From Halobacteriales archaeon QH_10_65_19 (GTDB lineage: Archaea > Halobacteriota > Halobacteria > Halobacteriales > Haloarculaceae), in assembly GCA_003022085.1 (NCBI GenBank), contig PXQK01000092.1, positions 1 through 8,785 of the forward strand: a stretch of 8,785 nucleotides of DNA. The letters are read 5' to 3'. Made by a program: the position numbers and the translations under genes. Below the pieces are notes generated by a model that saw only the letters and a list, made by a program, of their open reading frames with translations, was not told the origin of the DNA and ran no database searches. This document shows, piece after piece, positions 1-6,282 of the stretch. Each line of letters starts with the position of its first letter. Position 1 is the first letter of the stretch.

Positions 1-2
1 TC

Positions 3-722
3 ACCGGCGACGAGGCGCTGTCGGGGACCGACGTGTTCGTCCGGTATCACTCGAAGGGCGACGCGACCCTGGAGAAGGCCTACGGTAGCAGCACCCGCAG
101 GGAGGACGTCAACGAGAACCTCCGGCTGGAGAAACACACACAGTTCGACTCGGCGGCCGTCGCCGTCGGCGCCCAGTCCTACGCGGAGTACGTCGAGAAC
201 ACCGTCGAGTACCAGTTCGTCGAGTGGGTCGTGCGCCAGCTGCTGTTCGAGATCCGCGAGACGGGCCACCAGAAGGAGCTCAAGGACCTGTACGACGTGC
301 TGTCGGCGGTTGACCGGGCGGAGCTGTCGGGTATCGTTGAGGTCACCTACACGGCCGACGGGCAGGAAACCCGCAGCCAGGAGGCGTTCGATATCATCCT
401 CTGGGACCGGATGGGCAACCCCCTGCTGGTCGCAAACCTGAACGACTCGCGGGAGGCGGCGACTGCGGACATGATGGAAGACCTCGTCACGGCGGCCGAG
501 CGTGTCGGACAGTCAGCCGACCAGTTCGCCGGGGCCTTCCTGGTCACCCGCAGCTTCTTCGACCCCGGGGCGCTTGAGGTCACAGAAGAGGTGACACAGA
601 GCGGCCTGTTCAGCCGTGACAAGCGCAAGAGCTTCGTGAACCTCTCGCGAAAGCAGGGGTACCACCTGTGTCTCGTGGAGGCCCGTAACGAAAACTTCCA
701 TCTCGCCGTCCCAGAGCTATGA
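3..722 (+). CDS. Conserved haloarchaeal protein, C-terminal part (DUF7527-like), 5' truncated by window edge
   Basis: The frame is open from the first bases of the window, so the true start lies upstream; a GTG at 33 is only an internal valine codon. The visible 239 residues are acidic and look like a haloarchaeal family I associate from memory with DUF7527; that label is not verified. The first half has an alpha-helical core (EYQFVEWVVRQLLFEIRETG). The second half alternates strands and helices: FDIILWDRMGNPLLVANLND, then a helix, then FAGAFLVTRSFF, then GYHLCLVEARNENFHLAVPEL. That order resembles a PD-(D/E)XK restriction-endonuclease fold with the Asp kept (codon 390-392) but the usual ExK replaced by NLN (435-443), so catalysis looks unlikely. 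Function is unknown. The gene ends in TGA, followed 6 nt later by a hairpin, and is convergent with the regulator gene at 892-1197. Confidence 0.85.
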   Translation, partial: TGDEALSGTDVFVRYHSKGDATLEKAYGSSTRREDVNENLRLEKHTQFDSAAVAVGAQSYAEYVENTVEYQFVEWVVRQLLFEIRETGHQKELKDLYDVLSAVDRAELSGIVEVTYTADGQETRSQEAFDIILWDRMGNPLLVANLNDSREAATADMMEDLVTAAERVGQSADQFAGAFLVTRSFFDPGALEVTEEVTQSGLFSRDKRKSFVNLSRKQGYHLCLVEARNENFHLAVPEL

Positions 723-728
723 GATCCT

Positions 729-743
729 CCGTTCGGTGAACGG
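729..743 (+). terminator. Hairpin just after the stop codon, possible terminator
   Basis: Perfect 6-bp inverted repeat CCGTTC-GGT-GAACGG begins 6 nt after the TGA of the preceding gene. It is a tight, GC-rich stem with a 3-nt loop. There is no T-run behind it, so a terminator role is inferred from position only. It could also be the outer part of the larger palindromic element that starts at 742. Confidence 0.4.
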
Positions 744-868
744 TGGGGCTCTCCTACTGACTCATACTGATTGCTGTGACCCTGTACCGGGTCGACTGCA
801 CGCAGTCATGCGGTCAATCACGTAGCGACTTACAACAGTCACTATCAGACAGGATTCCGCACCCCGCC
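742..868. repeat. Long imperfect palindrome between convergent genes (structured RNA or MITE-like element)
   Basis: Nested complementary arms are visible. The outer arms are GGTGGGG (742-748) and CCCCGCC (862-868), then TCCT (752-755) with AGGA (851-854). The main arms are 759-779 and 830-850, where 15 of 21 positions are Watson-Crick pairs and 17 of 21 pair if G-U is allowed. The 50-nt interior holds a hairpin GACTGC-AC-GCAGTC (794-807), which competes with GACTGCA (794-800) pairing to TGCGGTC (809-815). No ORF here looks real. It may be a bidirectional terminator, a structured RNA or a small non-autonomous mobile element. I see no target-site duplication. Confidence 0.45.
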
Positions 869-891
869 CAGAACACTCACAGCCGTCCGTC

Positions 892-1197
892 TCAGTTTTC
901 GACTTCCGCAATCTCGTCGATCTTCATCCCGTTGAGTTTGTCGATGATGTGGTCGAGTTTCTCGTCGAGATCGTCGACGAAATCGTGTGTGTCCTCCGTC
1001 GTAATCGCACCCTGACTCGAAGGCTCGATGAGATTCTCCTCTTCCAGAACACGCAGGGAGTATCGAACCTTGTGGTGTGGGTAGCCAGTCTCGTTAGACA
1101 TCTTGACGATGCCTATCGGTTCGTTCTTGATCACCATCTGCAATACCTGCAGATGGCGCTCCAGCATATCGACCTCTTTCTCAAGCCTATCTATCAT
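892..1197 (-). CDS. Small haloarchaeal winged-helix transcriptional regulator
   Basis: A 101-residue acidic protein with an N-terminal helix able to form a coiled coil (1-20, MIDRLEKEVDMLERHLQVLQ), a winged helix-turn-helix core (about 17-68: IGIVKMSNETGYPHHKVRYS as helix-turn-recognition helix, then LRVLEEENLIEPSSQGAITT as the wing), and a C-terminal amphipathic helix (70-95) that likely dimerises. This architecture is known for small archaeal wHTH/PadR-like DNA-binding proteins, and the sequence resembles a protein widely found in halophiles. The ATG at 1197 is chosen because a TATA-like box lies about 30 nt upstream, giving a leader of only a few nucleotides. It is divergent from purA, so it may control purA and/or itself; an inverted repeat sits between its TATA box and start codon. 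The ligand is unknown. Confidence 0.88.
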   Translation of the reverse strand: MIDRLEKEVDMLERHLQVLQMVIKNEPIGIVKMSNETGYPHHKVRYSLRVLEEENLIEPSSQGAITTEDTHDFVDDLDEKLDHIIDKLNGMKIDEIAEVEN

Positions 1198-1220
1198 GGC
1201 AATTGTTAACTAGTATTGCC
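1198..1220. promoter_or_regulatory. Operator-like inverted repeat over the regulator's transcription start
   Basis: GGCAAT (1198-1203) and ATTGCC (1215-1220) form a perfect inverted repeat with an 11-bp AT-rich spacer that contains GTTAAC. It occupies the space between the TATA box and the start codon, where a bound dimer would block initiation. Autorepression by the wHTH protein encoded just downstream is inferred. Confidence 0.45.
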
Positions 1221-1222
1221 TG

Positions 1223-1230
1223 GATTTAAA
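1223..1230 (-). promoter_or_regulatory. TATA box of the winged-helix regulator
   Basis: On the minus strand the sequence reads TTTAAATCC, a good match to the haloarchaeal TATA box, centred about 30 nt before the ATG at 1197. Transcription would start near 1201-1203, so the mRNA is leaderless or nearly so. Confidence 0.65.
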
Positions 1231-1341
1231 GGTTGCTGTCGTTTCGAGTACGGAACCGACAGGTCCGCCGCAGTAGCTGTGTGGGACCGCTCGTGACGGT
1301 CTTCACGGCGGCGGTTTATGAGGGACCGTAATGAATACACG

Positions 1342-1376
1342 CCAAGCAAACCGGTCCGATTCGTCTTAATGCTTGG
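1342..1376. promoter_or_regulatory. Inverted repeat upstream of purA
   Basis: CCAAGCA (1342-1348) and TGCTTGG (1370-1376) form a perfect 7-bp inverted repeat with a 21-nt spacer, so half-sites are 28 bp apart centre to centre. A TATA-like ATTTAACC follows at 1386-1393. It may be a regulator binding site or an RNA stem; no function is proven. The remainder of the 1198-1520 gap also holds a short GACCG/CGGTC hairpin (1285-1301) and no convincing gene. Confidence 0.3.
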
Positions 1377-1490
1377 GGGATCGTCCATTTAACCCTCGTG
1401 AACATCCGACACTCGCGCCCGTGATCGGGCGGGGCGTCGTCTCTCCACGTCGTCCGGGTCAACGCCGAGGGCGCGTCCCAACCGTAATCT

Positions 1491-1497
1491 GTTTACC
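1491..1497 (+). promoter_or_regulatory. Possible TATA box of purA
   Basis: GTTTACC lies about 27 nt before the purA ATG, the right distance for a leaderless haloarchaeal mRNA, but it is a weak TATA match. The alternative ATTTAACC at 1386-1393 would give a leader of roughly 105 nt. Confidence 0.35.
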
Positions 1498-1520
1498 CTG
1501 TTGGCGGAAAGTGAGCCCTA

Positions 1521-2882
1521 ATGACCGTAACAATCGTCGGTGCACAGCTCGGCGACGAGGGCAAGGGCGGGATCGTCGACCTGTACGGCGAGGCAGTCGA
1601 CATCGTGGTCCGGTACCAGGGCGGCGACAACGCCGGTCACACCGTCGTTTACCGCGGCGAGGAGTACAAGCTCTCGCTCGTGCCGAGCGGCGCCATCCGA
1701 GGTAAGACCAACGTCCTGGGCAACGGCTGCGTCGTGAACCCTCGGACACTGTTCGACGAGATCGACGCTCTCCGCGAGCGTGGGGTGGACCCCGACATCC
1801 GCGTCGCCCGCCGCGCACACGTCATCTTCCCCTATCACCGGGTGCTCGACGGTATCGAGGAGGAGGTCAAAAGCGAGGACGACCAGGAGGTCGGCACTAC
1901 CGGCCGCGGGATCGGCCCGACGTACGAGGACAAGGCCGGCCGCCGCGGCCTCCGGATCGGTGATCTGGTCGATGCCGAGGTGCTCCGGAAGCGCCTGGAG
2001 TACGTTGTCCCGATCAAGCGAACGCTCGCAGCGGACGTCTTCGGCGTGGACGTGGGCAAGGCGTTCGACGTCGACGCGCTGTTCGAGGAGTACCGCGAGT
2101 ACGGCGAGCGCCTCCAAGAGGAGGAGATGCTCGTCGACGCCGGTGTCTTCCTCGCCGAACGGATCGACGCCGGCGAGAACGTGATGTTCGAGGGCGCCCA
2201 GGGGACGATCCTCGACATCGACCACGGGAACTACCCCTACGTCACGTCCTCGAACCCCACAGCGGGCGGCGCCGCCGTCGGTTCGGGGCTCAGCCCCGCC
2301 GTCGTCGGCGACGGCGAGGTAATCGGTATCGTGAAGGCGTATCTCTCGCGGGTCGGCAGCGGCCCGATGCCTACGGAACTCGCCGGCGTCGAGGGCGACA
2401 CGCCCGGCTACGACGGCGACGCCGGCGGGCGCGCGGAGGAGCTGGCGACGTACATCCGCGAGGAGGGCGGCGAGTACGGTACAGTCACGGGCCGCCCGCG
2501 TCGGGTCGGCTGGCTCGACCTCCCGATGTTGCGCCACGCGGCCCGCACCAGCGGGTTCACCGGCCTTGCAGTCAACCACGTCGACACGCTTGCCGGCCTC
2601 GACGAGGTGCAGGTCGGTCGCGCCTACCGCCTCGACGGCGAGGAGGTCCGGACGATCCCCGACACTGTCGAGCGCTGGGCCGACTGTGAGCCGATCTACC
2701 GGACGTTCGAGGGGTGGCCCGACGTCGACTGGGATCACGTAGCTGCGGAGGGGTACGATGCGCTGCCGGAGAACGTCCGAACTTACCTGGAGTATCTGAG
2801 TTCGGAACTGGAGACGCCGATCTACGTGGTCGGCGTGGGTCCCGGCCGCGAGCAATCCGTCGTGCTCGAACACCCGTTTTAG
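1521..2882 (+). CDS. purA: Adenylosuccinate synthase
   Basis: Cytosolic purine-biosynthesis enzyme that makes adenylosuccinate from IMP, aspartate and GTP, the first step from IMP to AMP. All signature blocks are present in the 453 residues: the GTP-binding and catalytic loop GDEGKGG (11-17, catalytic Asp12), GGDNAGHTVV with His40, the IMP-binding TTGRGIGPTYEDKAGRRG (126-143), FEGAQGTILDIDHGNYPYVT, SNPTAGGAA, YLSRVGSGPMPTEL, GTVTGRPRRVGWLDL, AVNHVDTLAGLDEVQ and the C-terminal VGVGPGREQSV. Length is slightly above the usual 430-440. The start ATG is fixed by MTVTIVGAQLGDEGKGG, standard for the family. Reading GDEGKGG instead of the bacterial GDEGKGK is, as I recall, normal in halophiles. It is divergent from the wHTH regulator, which may control it. 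A 476-codon open frame antisense to it is a shadow caused by high GC. Confidence 0.97.
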   Translation: MTVTIVGAQLGDEGKGGIVDLYGEAVDIVVRYQGGDNAGHTVVYRGEEYKLSLVPSGAIRGKTNVLGNGCVVNPRTLFDEIDALRERGVDPDIRVARRAHVIFPYHRVLDGIEEEVKSEDDQEVGTTGRGIGPTYEDKAGRRGLRIGDLVDAEVLRKRLEYVVPIKRTLAADVFGVDVGKAFDVDALFEEYREYGERLQEEEMLVDAGVFLAERIDAGENVMFEGAQGTILDIDHGNYPYVTSSNPTAGGAAVGSGLSPAVVGDGEVIGIVKAYLSRVGSGPMPTELAGVEGDTPGYDGDAGGRAEELATYIREEGGEYGTVTGRPRRVGWLDLPMLRHAARTSGFTGLAVNHVDTLAGLDEVQVGRAYRLDGEEVRTIPDTVERWADCEPIYRTFEGWPDVDWDHVAAEGYDALPENVRTYLEYLSSELETPIYVVGVGPGREQSVVLEHPF

Positions 2883-2999
2883 GAAAGCGGGTTGGTTCTG
2901 CTCGTGTCCCTGCCCGCTAATACTGACAAGCGCCCCGTGCATTCCCACCCGAACCGCACCGCGCCTGTCCTTCCCCGAGTCGTGTGGCCTGCGCGATAG

Positions 3000-3040
3000 T
3001 GATCCGGGAAAGAAATTGAGGAAATCAGGTGTAGAAAGCC
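3000..3040 (-). terminator. Pyrimidine-rich tract after the DUF5787 gene
   Basis: Read on the minus strand, the sequence after the stop contains repeated T-rich clusters (CTTTC, GATTTCC, AATTTCTTTCCC). Archaeal transcription commonly ends in such U-rich tracts. No stem is evident. The rest of the 2883-3054 gap between this gene and purA holds nothing I recognise. Confidence 0.3.
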
Positions 3041-3054
3041 CCCTCGCGTGAACA

Positions 3055-4092
3055 CTACCGCCCGGGCCGCTGTCGCTCGCGCTGCCGGCCGAGCAGCCGC
3101 TTGATCGCCTTGCCCGGGCCGCCGTCGACCGGCCAGCCCTTCACCCGCCAGGCTGGTGGTTCGGGCTCGAAGTCGTCACAGGTTTGTGAGCACTCGCCGG
3201 GAGTCTGTGGTCGTTTCTTGGCGGCACAGAACGGACGGGCGACGGCCTCGTCGGGGCGGAGCTGGAACTGTCGGCAGTCGGGGCGCATCGAGTCGACGTA
3301 GGAGCGCCACCCGCGTTCGTACGCCCGCTCGGCGATTGCGAGCCGTTTGTCGGCCTTCCAGCCGGGGTCGGCGTACTCGAACCGGCAGGCAGAGTCGTCG
3401 TGCCTGCTGCCGGTCGGCCGGTCGAGGATGCGCGTGCCCGGCGTCTCGACGGGGAGCGATCGGGGTTGCCAGACGACCGACGCTGCGTCCGCACCCCGAG
3501 TGTCGTCCTCCACGACGAGGATGCCGGCCTCGACCGGCGTGTCCTCGAGCAAGACAGGCTCGACCCGGCAGTCGGTGGCGAGCGTGGCGATCCAGACCTC
3601 GTCGGCCAGCGCCAGCGCGACGTCGCGCTCGATCTGATCGGCGAGGTCGCGTGCGGCGCTGGCGTCCATGTCGGGCTTGTTCTCGACCGCGACGATCCGC
3701 TCGATCCAGTCAGGGTAGGGCCAGCGGCGACGGAACTCGATTCGGCCACTGTCTCGCCGACGGTCGATCAGGCCGCGGTCGGCGGCGCGGTGGACGGCCT
3801 CACGGACGTACCGCCACGGGTAGTCGGGCTCCGGGAGTGCGTCGCGGTACCACGCCCACTCGGCGGGGGCGTGCCGAACGACGCCCAGCAGGTCGCTGTC
3901 GAGGCGGTGCTCGCCGAAGCGGGCGCGCGCGGCGAGTCCCTCCGGGTTGCACTCGACAACGAGTGTGTCCCAGCGCCGGCGTTTCGTGCCGAGCTGGCGG
4001 GCGACGATTACCGGTCGCTCGCTCTCGCGCCCTGGCGGCCAGTTGTGTTCGGCCCACTGGCAGACCTGCAGTTCGAACCCGAACTCGTGCAC
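3055..4092 (-). CDS. DUF5787 family protein, putative PD-(D/E)XK-type nuclease with cysteine cluster
   Basis: A 345-residue protein when started at GTG 4092 (MHEFGFELQVC), where related proteins I remember as DUF5787 begin. GTG 4113 and an ATG at 4299 are in-frame alternatives, but the extra 69 residues from 4299 look like unstructured upstream DNA and would overlap the hydrolase gene. Visible parts: RRRWDTLVVECN (about 38-49) and IVAVENKPD (133-141), which fit the Asp and E-x-K motifs of a PD-(D/E)XK nuclease core (Asp42, Glu137, Lys139); between them, residues 80-122 look like a winged-helix insertion. The C-terminus has Cys273, Cys289, Cys301 and Cys305, a possible metal or Fe-S site. A DNA-processing role is inferred and no activity is known to me. 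It lies downstream of the hydrolase on the same strand, with a 184-nt gap. Confidence 0.82.
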   Translation of the reverse strand: MHEFGFELQVCQWAEHNWPPGRESERPVIVARQLGTKRRRWDTLVVECNPEGLAARARFGEHRLDSDLLGVVRHAPAEWAWYRDALPEPDYPWRYVREAVHRAADRGLIDRRRDSGRIEFRRRWPYPDWIERIVAVENKPDMDASAARDLADQIERDVALALADEVWIATLATDCRVEPVLLEDTPVEAGILVVEDDTRGADAASVVWQPRSLPVETPGTRILDRPTGSRHDDSACRFEYADPGWKADKRLAIAERAYERGWRSYVDSMRPDCRQFQLRPDEAVARPFCAAKKRPQTPGECSQTCDDFEPEPPAWRVKGWPVDGGPGKAIKRLLGRQRERQRPGR

Positions 4093-4276
4093 GGGCAGTA
4101 CGTCGATGAGCACGCGCTTGAGGCTTCCGGCGTTCTGGTGTTCTCGAGGAGCGAACCGGGTAGTGTGGGTCTCTGCTGGCTCTGTCGGACTGGGTTGGGC
4201 CGGTCCCGCAGTTAGCGTGGTGCTGATACGGTCATGCGCGAGTATTTTGGGCACCGGGTCCCAATACGGCGATCGT

Positions 4277-4900
4277 TCAAGAATCGGCCAGCTGCTCACA
4301 CAGAAACGAGCATACCTGGCGAGCGGCTTTCGCCTGCTGACCGACGAAGAAGTGGTCGGCGGGGAGCGCCTCCACCGCGTACCCGAGTTCCCGCGCCCGC
4401 TCGACGACCGGCTCCCAGTCGGTCGTGTCGTCGCGTTCGCCGTAGACGACCTGCACGGGGTAGCTGATCGCTTCGAGGGCGGCCACGGCGTCGAAGTCGT
4501 CGGTCACCTGCGCGGCAGGGGCGAGCACTGACAGGACGTCCGGCGTCGGATTGTCACCCTCGGGCACCGCGGCGAGCAGCGCCACCACGGCACCGAAGCT
4601 GAACCCGAAGAGGGCGACCTGGTCGTACCGCTCCGTTGCCCAGCCGAGCGCGTTCCGGACATCGGTCCGCTCGCCGTATCCCTCGTCCCAGGGGCCGTAA
4701 TCGATGCGGAGGCAGTCGACGCCCTCCACGGTGACCGCGTCGCTGACCCCCTGCAGGCGGCTGTCATGTCTGTCACCGCCCATCTGCGGGTGAGGCGGGC
4801 AGGCGACAACCACCGCCTCGGCGTCCTCGTCGGTCTCGCCGGCACGGTCGAGCGACCCACGGACGTCGCGTGGGCCGGGAAGACGGATGCGTTTGCTCAT
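4277..4900 (-). CDS. Alpha/beta hydrolase fold protein
   Basis: A 207-residue cytosolic protein with the alpha/beta hydrolase layout: strand AVVVACPPHPQMGGDRHDSR (29-48) with the oxyanion-side PPHPxxGG motif, nucleophile elbow GFSFG (99-103, Ser101), acid-strand region VQVVYGERDD (149-158, Asp157/158) and ADHFFVG (181-187) supplying His183. The triad is therefore complete. The PPHP...GG...R.D pattern recalls the short dienelactone-hydrolase-like or KANL3/Tex30-like hydrolases common in halophiles. The substrate cannot be read from sequence. The ATG at 4900 precedes SKRIRLPGPRDVRGSLD, a plausible N-terminus. It is divergent from pspA across a 131-bp promoter region and lies upstream of the DUF5787 gene on the same strand, so the two could share a transcript. 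Confidence 0.85.
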   Translation of the reverse strand: MSKRIRLPGPRDVRGSLDRAGETDEDAEAVVVACPPHPQMGGDRHDSRLQGVSDAVTVEGVDCLRIDYGPWDEGYGERTDVRNALGWATERYDQVALFGFSFGAVVALLAAVPEGDNPTPDVLSVLAPAAQVTDDFDAVAALEAISYPVQVVYGERDDTTDWEPVVERARELGYAVEALPADHFFVGQQAKAARQVCSFLCEQLADS

Positions 4901-4997
4901 CGAGGTAGTCCCGGTTCAGTGCTGCCGGGGCGAAACGGTTGCGGTCGTGGCCGAGAGACACCGTATCTGCGCCACACTCGCGCGCGAACAGATGTAA

Positions 4998-5007
4998 GAA
5001 TTTTAAG
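4998..5007 (+). promoter_or_regulatory. TATA box of pspA-like gene
   Basis: GAATTTTAAG is centred about 29 nt before ATG 5032, the spacing for a leaderless haloarchaeal mRNA. This supports 5032 over the in-frame ATG at 5023 or the far upstream ATG at 4939, which lies before the promoter. Confidence 0.6.
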
Positions 5008-5031
5008 TTTCGTGGGCTCGTGATGGGAACT

Positions 5032-5812
5032 ATGGGCATCCTCTCGCGCGCATCGTACGTCATCCGATCGAAAGTCAACGCCCTGCTGAACAGGGCGGAG
5101 GACCCCGGACAGACGCTAGACTACTCCTACGAACAGCTCCGGGACGAACTGCAGAACGTCAAACAGGGGATCGCAGACCTGACAACACAGAAAAAGCGCC
5201 TCGAGATACAGAAGCGCCGGCTCGAGGAAAACGTCGAGAAGCACAACGAGCAGGCACGGAAAGCCGTCGAACAGGACCGCGACGACCTCGCGCGGCGGGC
5301 ACTGGAGAAAAAAAAGCAGAAGATGAACCAGATCGAGAACCTGGAGGGCCAGATCGCCGACCTGGAGCGCAAGCAGGACAACCTCATCGAGCAGAAAGAC
5401 CAGCTCCAGCGCCAGATCGAGGAGTTCCGCACCCGCAAGGAGACAATGAAGGCCCGCTACGAGGCCGCCGAAGCCAGCGCCCGCGTCAACGAGGCGATGA
5501 CCGGCGCCGGCGACCAGATGGAGGACATCGCACGCACCATCGAGCGCGCCGAGGAACGCACAGAGGAGATGCAAGAGCGAACTCGACCGCGAACTGGAAG
5601 ACCTGTCGACCGACACTGCCGTCGACCGCGAACTGGACACGCTCAAATCCGAGGTGGGGACAAGTGAGGCCGAAGCCGACACTGGGGACGTCGAAACCAG
5701 TGTCGAGGCCGACGTCGACGCGTCCGAGGACGTCAACCTGGACGACCTCGAGACCGAAGTCTCCGAGTCCGAGGTCGACGCCGAACTCGAAGAACTCAAA
5801 GAGGAGGAGTGA
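5032..5812 (+). CDS. PspA/IM30 (Vipp1-like) family protein, frame broken near 5578
   Basis: Membrane-associated coiled-coil protein of the PspA/IM30/Vipp1 (ESCRT-III-like) family, which polymerises on membranes under envelope stress. Seen: MGILSRASYVIRSKVNALLN (helix 0/1, amphipathic), RAEDPGQTLDYSYEQLRDEL, then an almost unbroken charged coiled coil (about 31-182) including ALEKKKQKMNQIENLE and FRTRKETMKARYEAAEASAR. ATG 5032 is chosen by family N-terminus and TATA spacing. At residue 182 (5575-5577) the sequence jumps frame: as read, it ends at 5667 after an Arg-rich tail unlike the family. In the next frame, from 5579 to TGA 5812, runs ELDRELEDLSTDTAVDRELD and a very acidic C-terminus, which is the proper family tail. 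Relatives as I remember them carry about 25 more residues at this junction, so a deletion of 3n+2 nt is likely. Whether the break is real or a sequence error is open. Confidence 0.85.
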
Positions 5813-6282
5813 GCCCGTGCGGCGGAGCGCGAGGACTGCCTTGTCGCCTTCGTGACCGTTGAAACCGGTGACAGCGTCGTCCTCTTCCCCTCCGCGAATC
5901 TCGCCGCCGGGGCCGACGCAGCCGCGGATATCCTGACGGCGCTCGACAACGCGCTTGCCGGGGAGCGGGACGTGGTTCGCGCGCCACTCGACTGGAACAC
6001 GACGTTCGAACTGGCCGCTAAGGGACACCCGTTCGCGGAGCAGTCGCTCCGGGCGTTCCTCGAGGACTCGTCCACACCGAAACGGGAATCCCGGGGTCGT
6101 CCCGGTTCACCCCTCGGGGGACGTTCGTCCGAGACGCCATCGCGGAGTACGCGAGAGCCGAAGCCGTCGCGGCGGGTGGAGTGCCCGTCGAGTGGATCGT
6201 CCGGTCCCGGGATCGGTGTGCGACCGGCCGACAGTCAGCCGCGAGTGAATCCAGCGCCCCGTCGGCGATCAACCGCGACTGA
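5813..6282 (+). pseudogene. Unrecognised haloarchaeal protein downstream of pspA, frame broken near 6067
   Basis: I do not recognise this family. Coding character is clear in two pieces. The first is open from 5813, with GTG 5852 the first good start: VTVETGDSVVLFPSANLAAG, then GERDVVRAPLDWNTTFELAA and EQSLRAFLEDS, acidic and ordered. The second is in the neighbouring frame from about 6070 to TGA 6280-6282: VHTETGIPGSSRFTPRGTFV, RDAIAEYARAEAVAAGGVPV, EWIVRSRDRC. Losing one base (or 3n+1) at about 6067-6070 joins them as LRAFLEDSVHTETG. Unshifted, the first frame runs on into Arg/Pro-rich nonsense to 6643. The start is uncertain: a GTG at 5809 overlaps the pspA stop by 4 nt, as in coupled genes, but would need another frame change. 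Likely co-transcribed with pspA. Its tail overlaps the SRAP gene tail by 14 nt. Confidence 0.55.

Noticed and set aside
1206..1388. 60-codon minus-strand frame between the regulator and purA
   Set aside because: Basic, unlike haloarchaeal proteins, and covers the promoter region.
1518..2948. 476-codon open frame on the minus strand opposite purA
   Set aside because: It mirrors the codon structure of purA, resembles no family and arises from high GC at third positions.
3156..4109. Long Arg-rich open frames opposite and across the DUF5787 gene
   Set aside because: Composition (Arg/Pro/Gly-rich, no acidic bias) is that of an out-of-frame reading of a haloarchaeal gene.
4093..4299. N-terminal extension of the DUF5787 protein from ATG 4299
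   Set aside because: The extra 69 residues look like translated spacer, overlap the hydrolase stop, and family proteins start near EFGFEL.
5116..6075. 319-codon Ser/Leu-rich minus frame opposite the pspA-like gene
   Set aside because: Antisense shadow of a Glu/Lys/Asp-rich coiled coil; low-complexity Ser runs come from GAC/GAG codons read in reverse.
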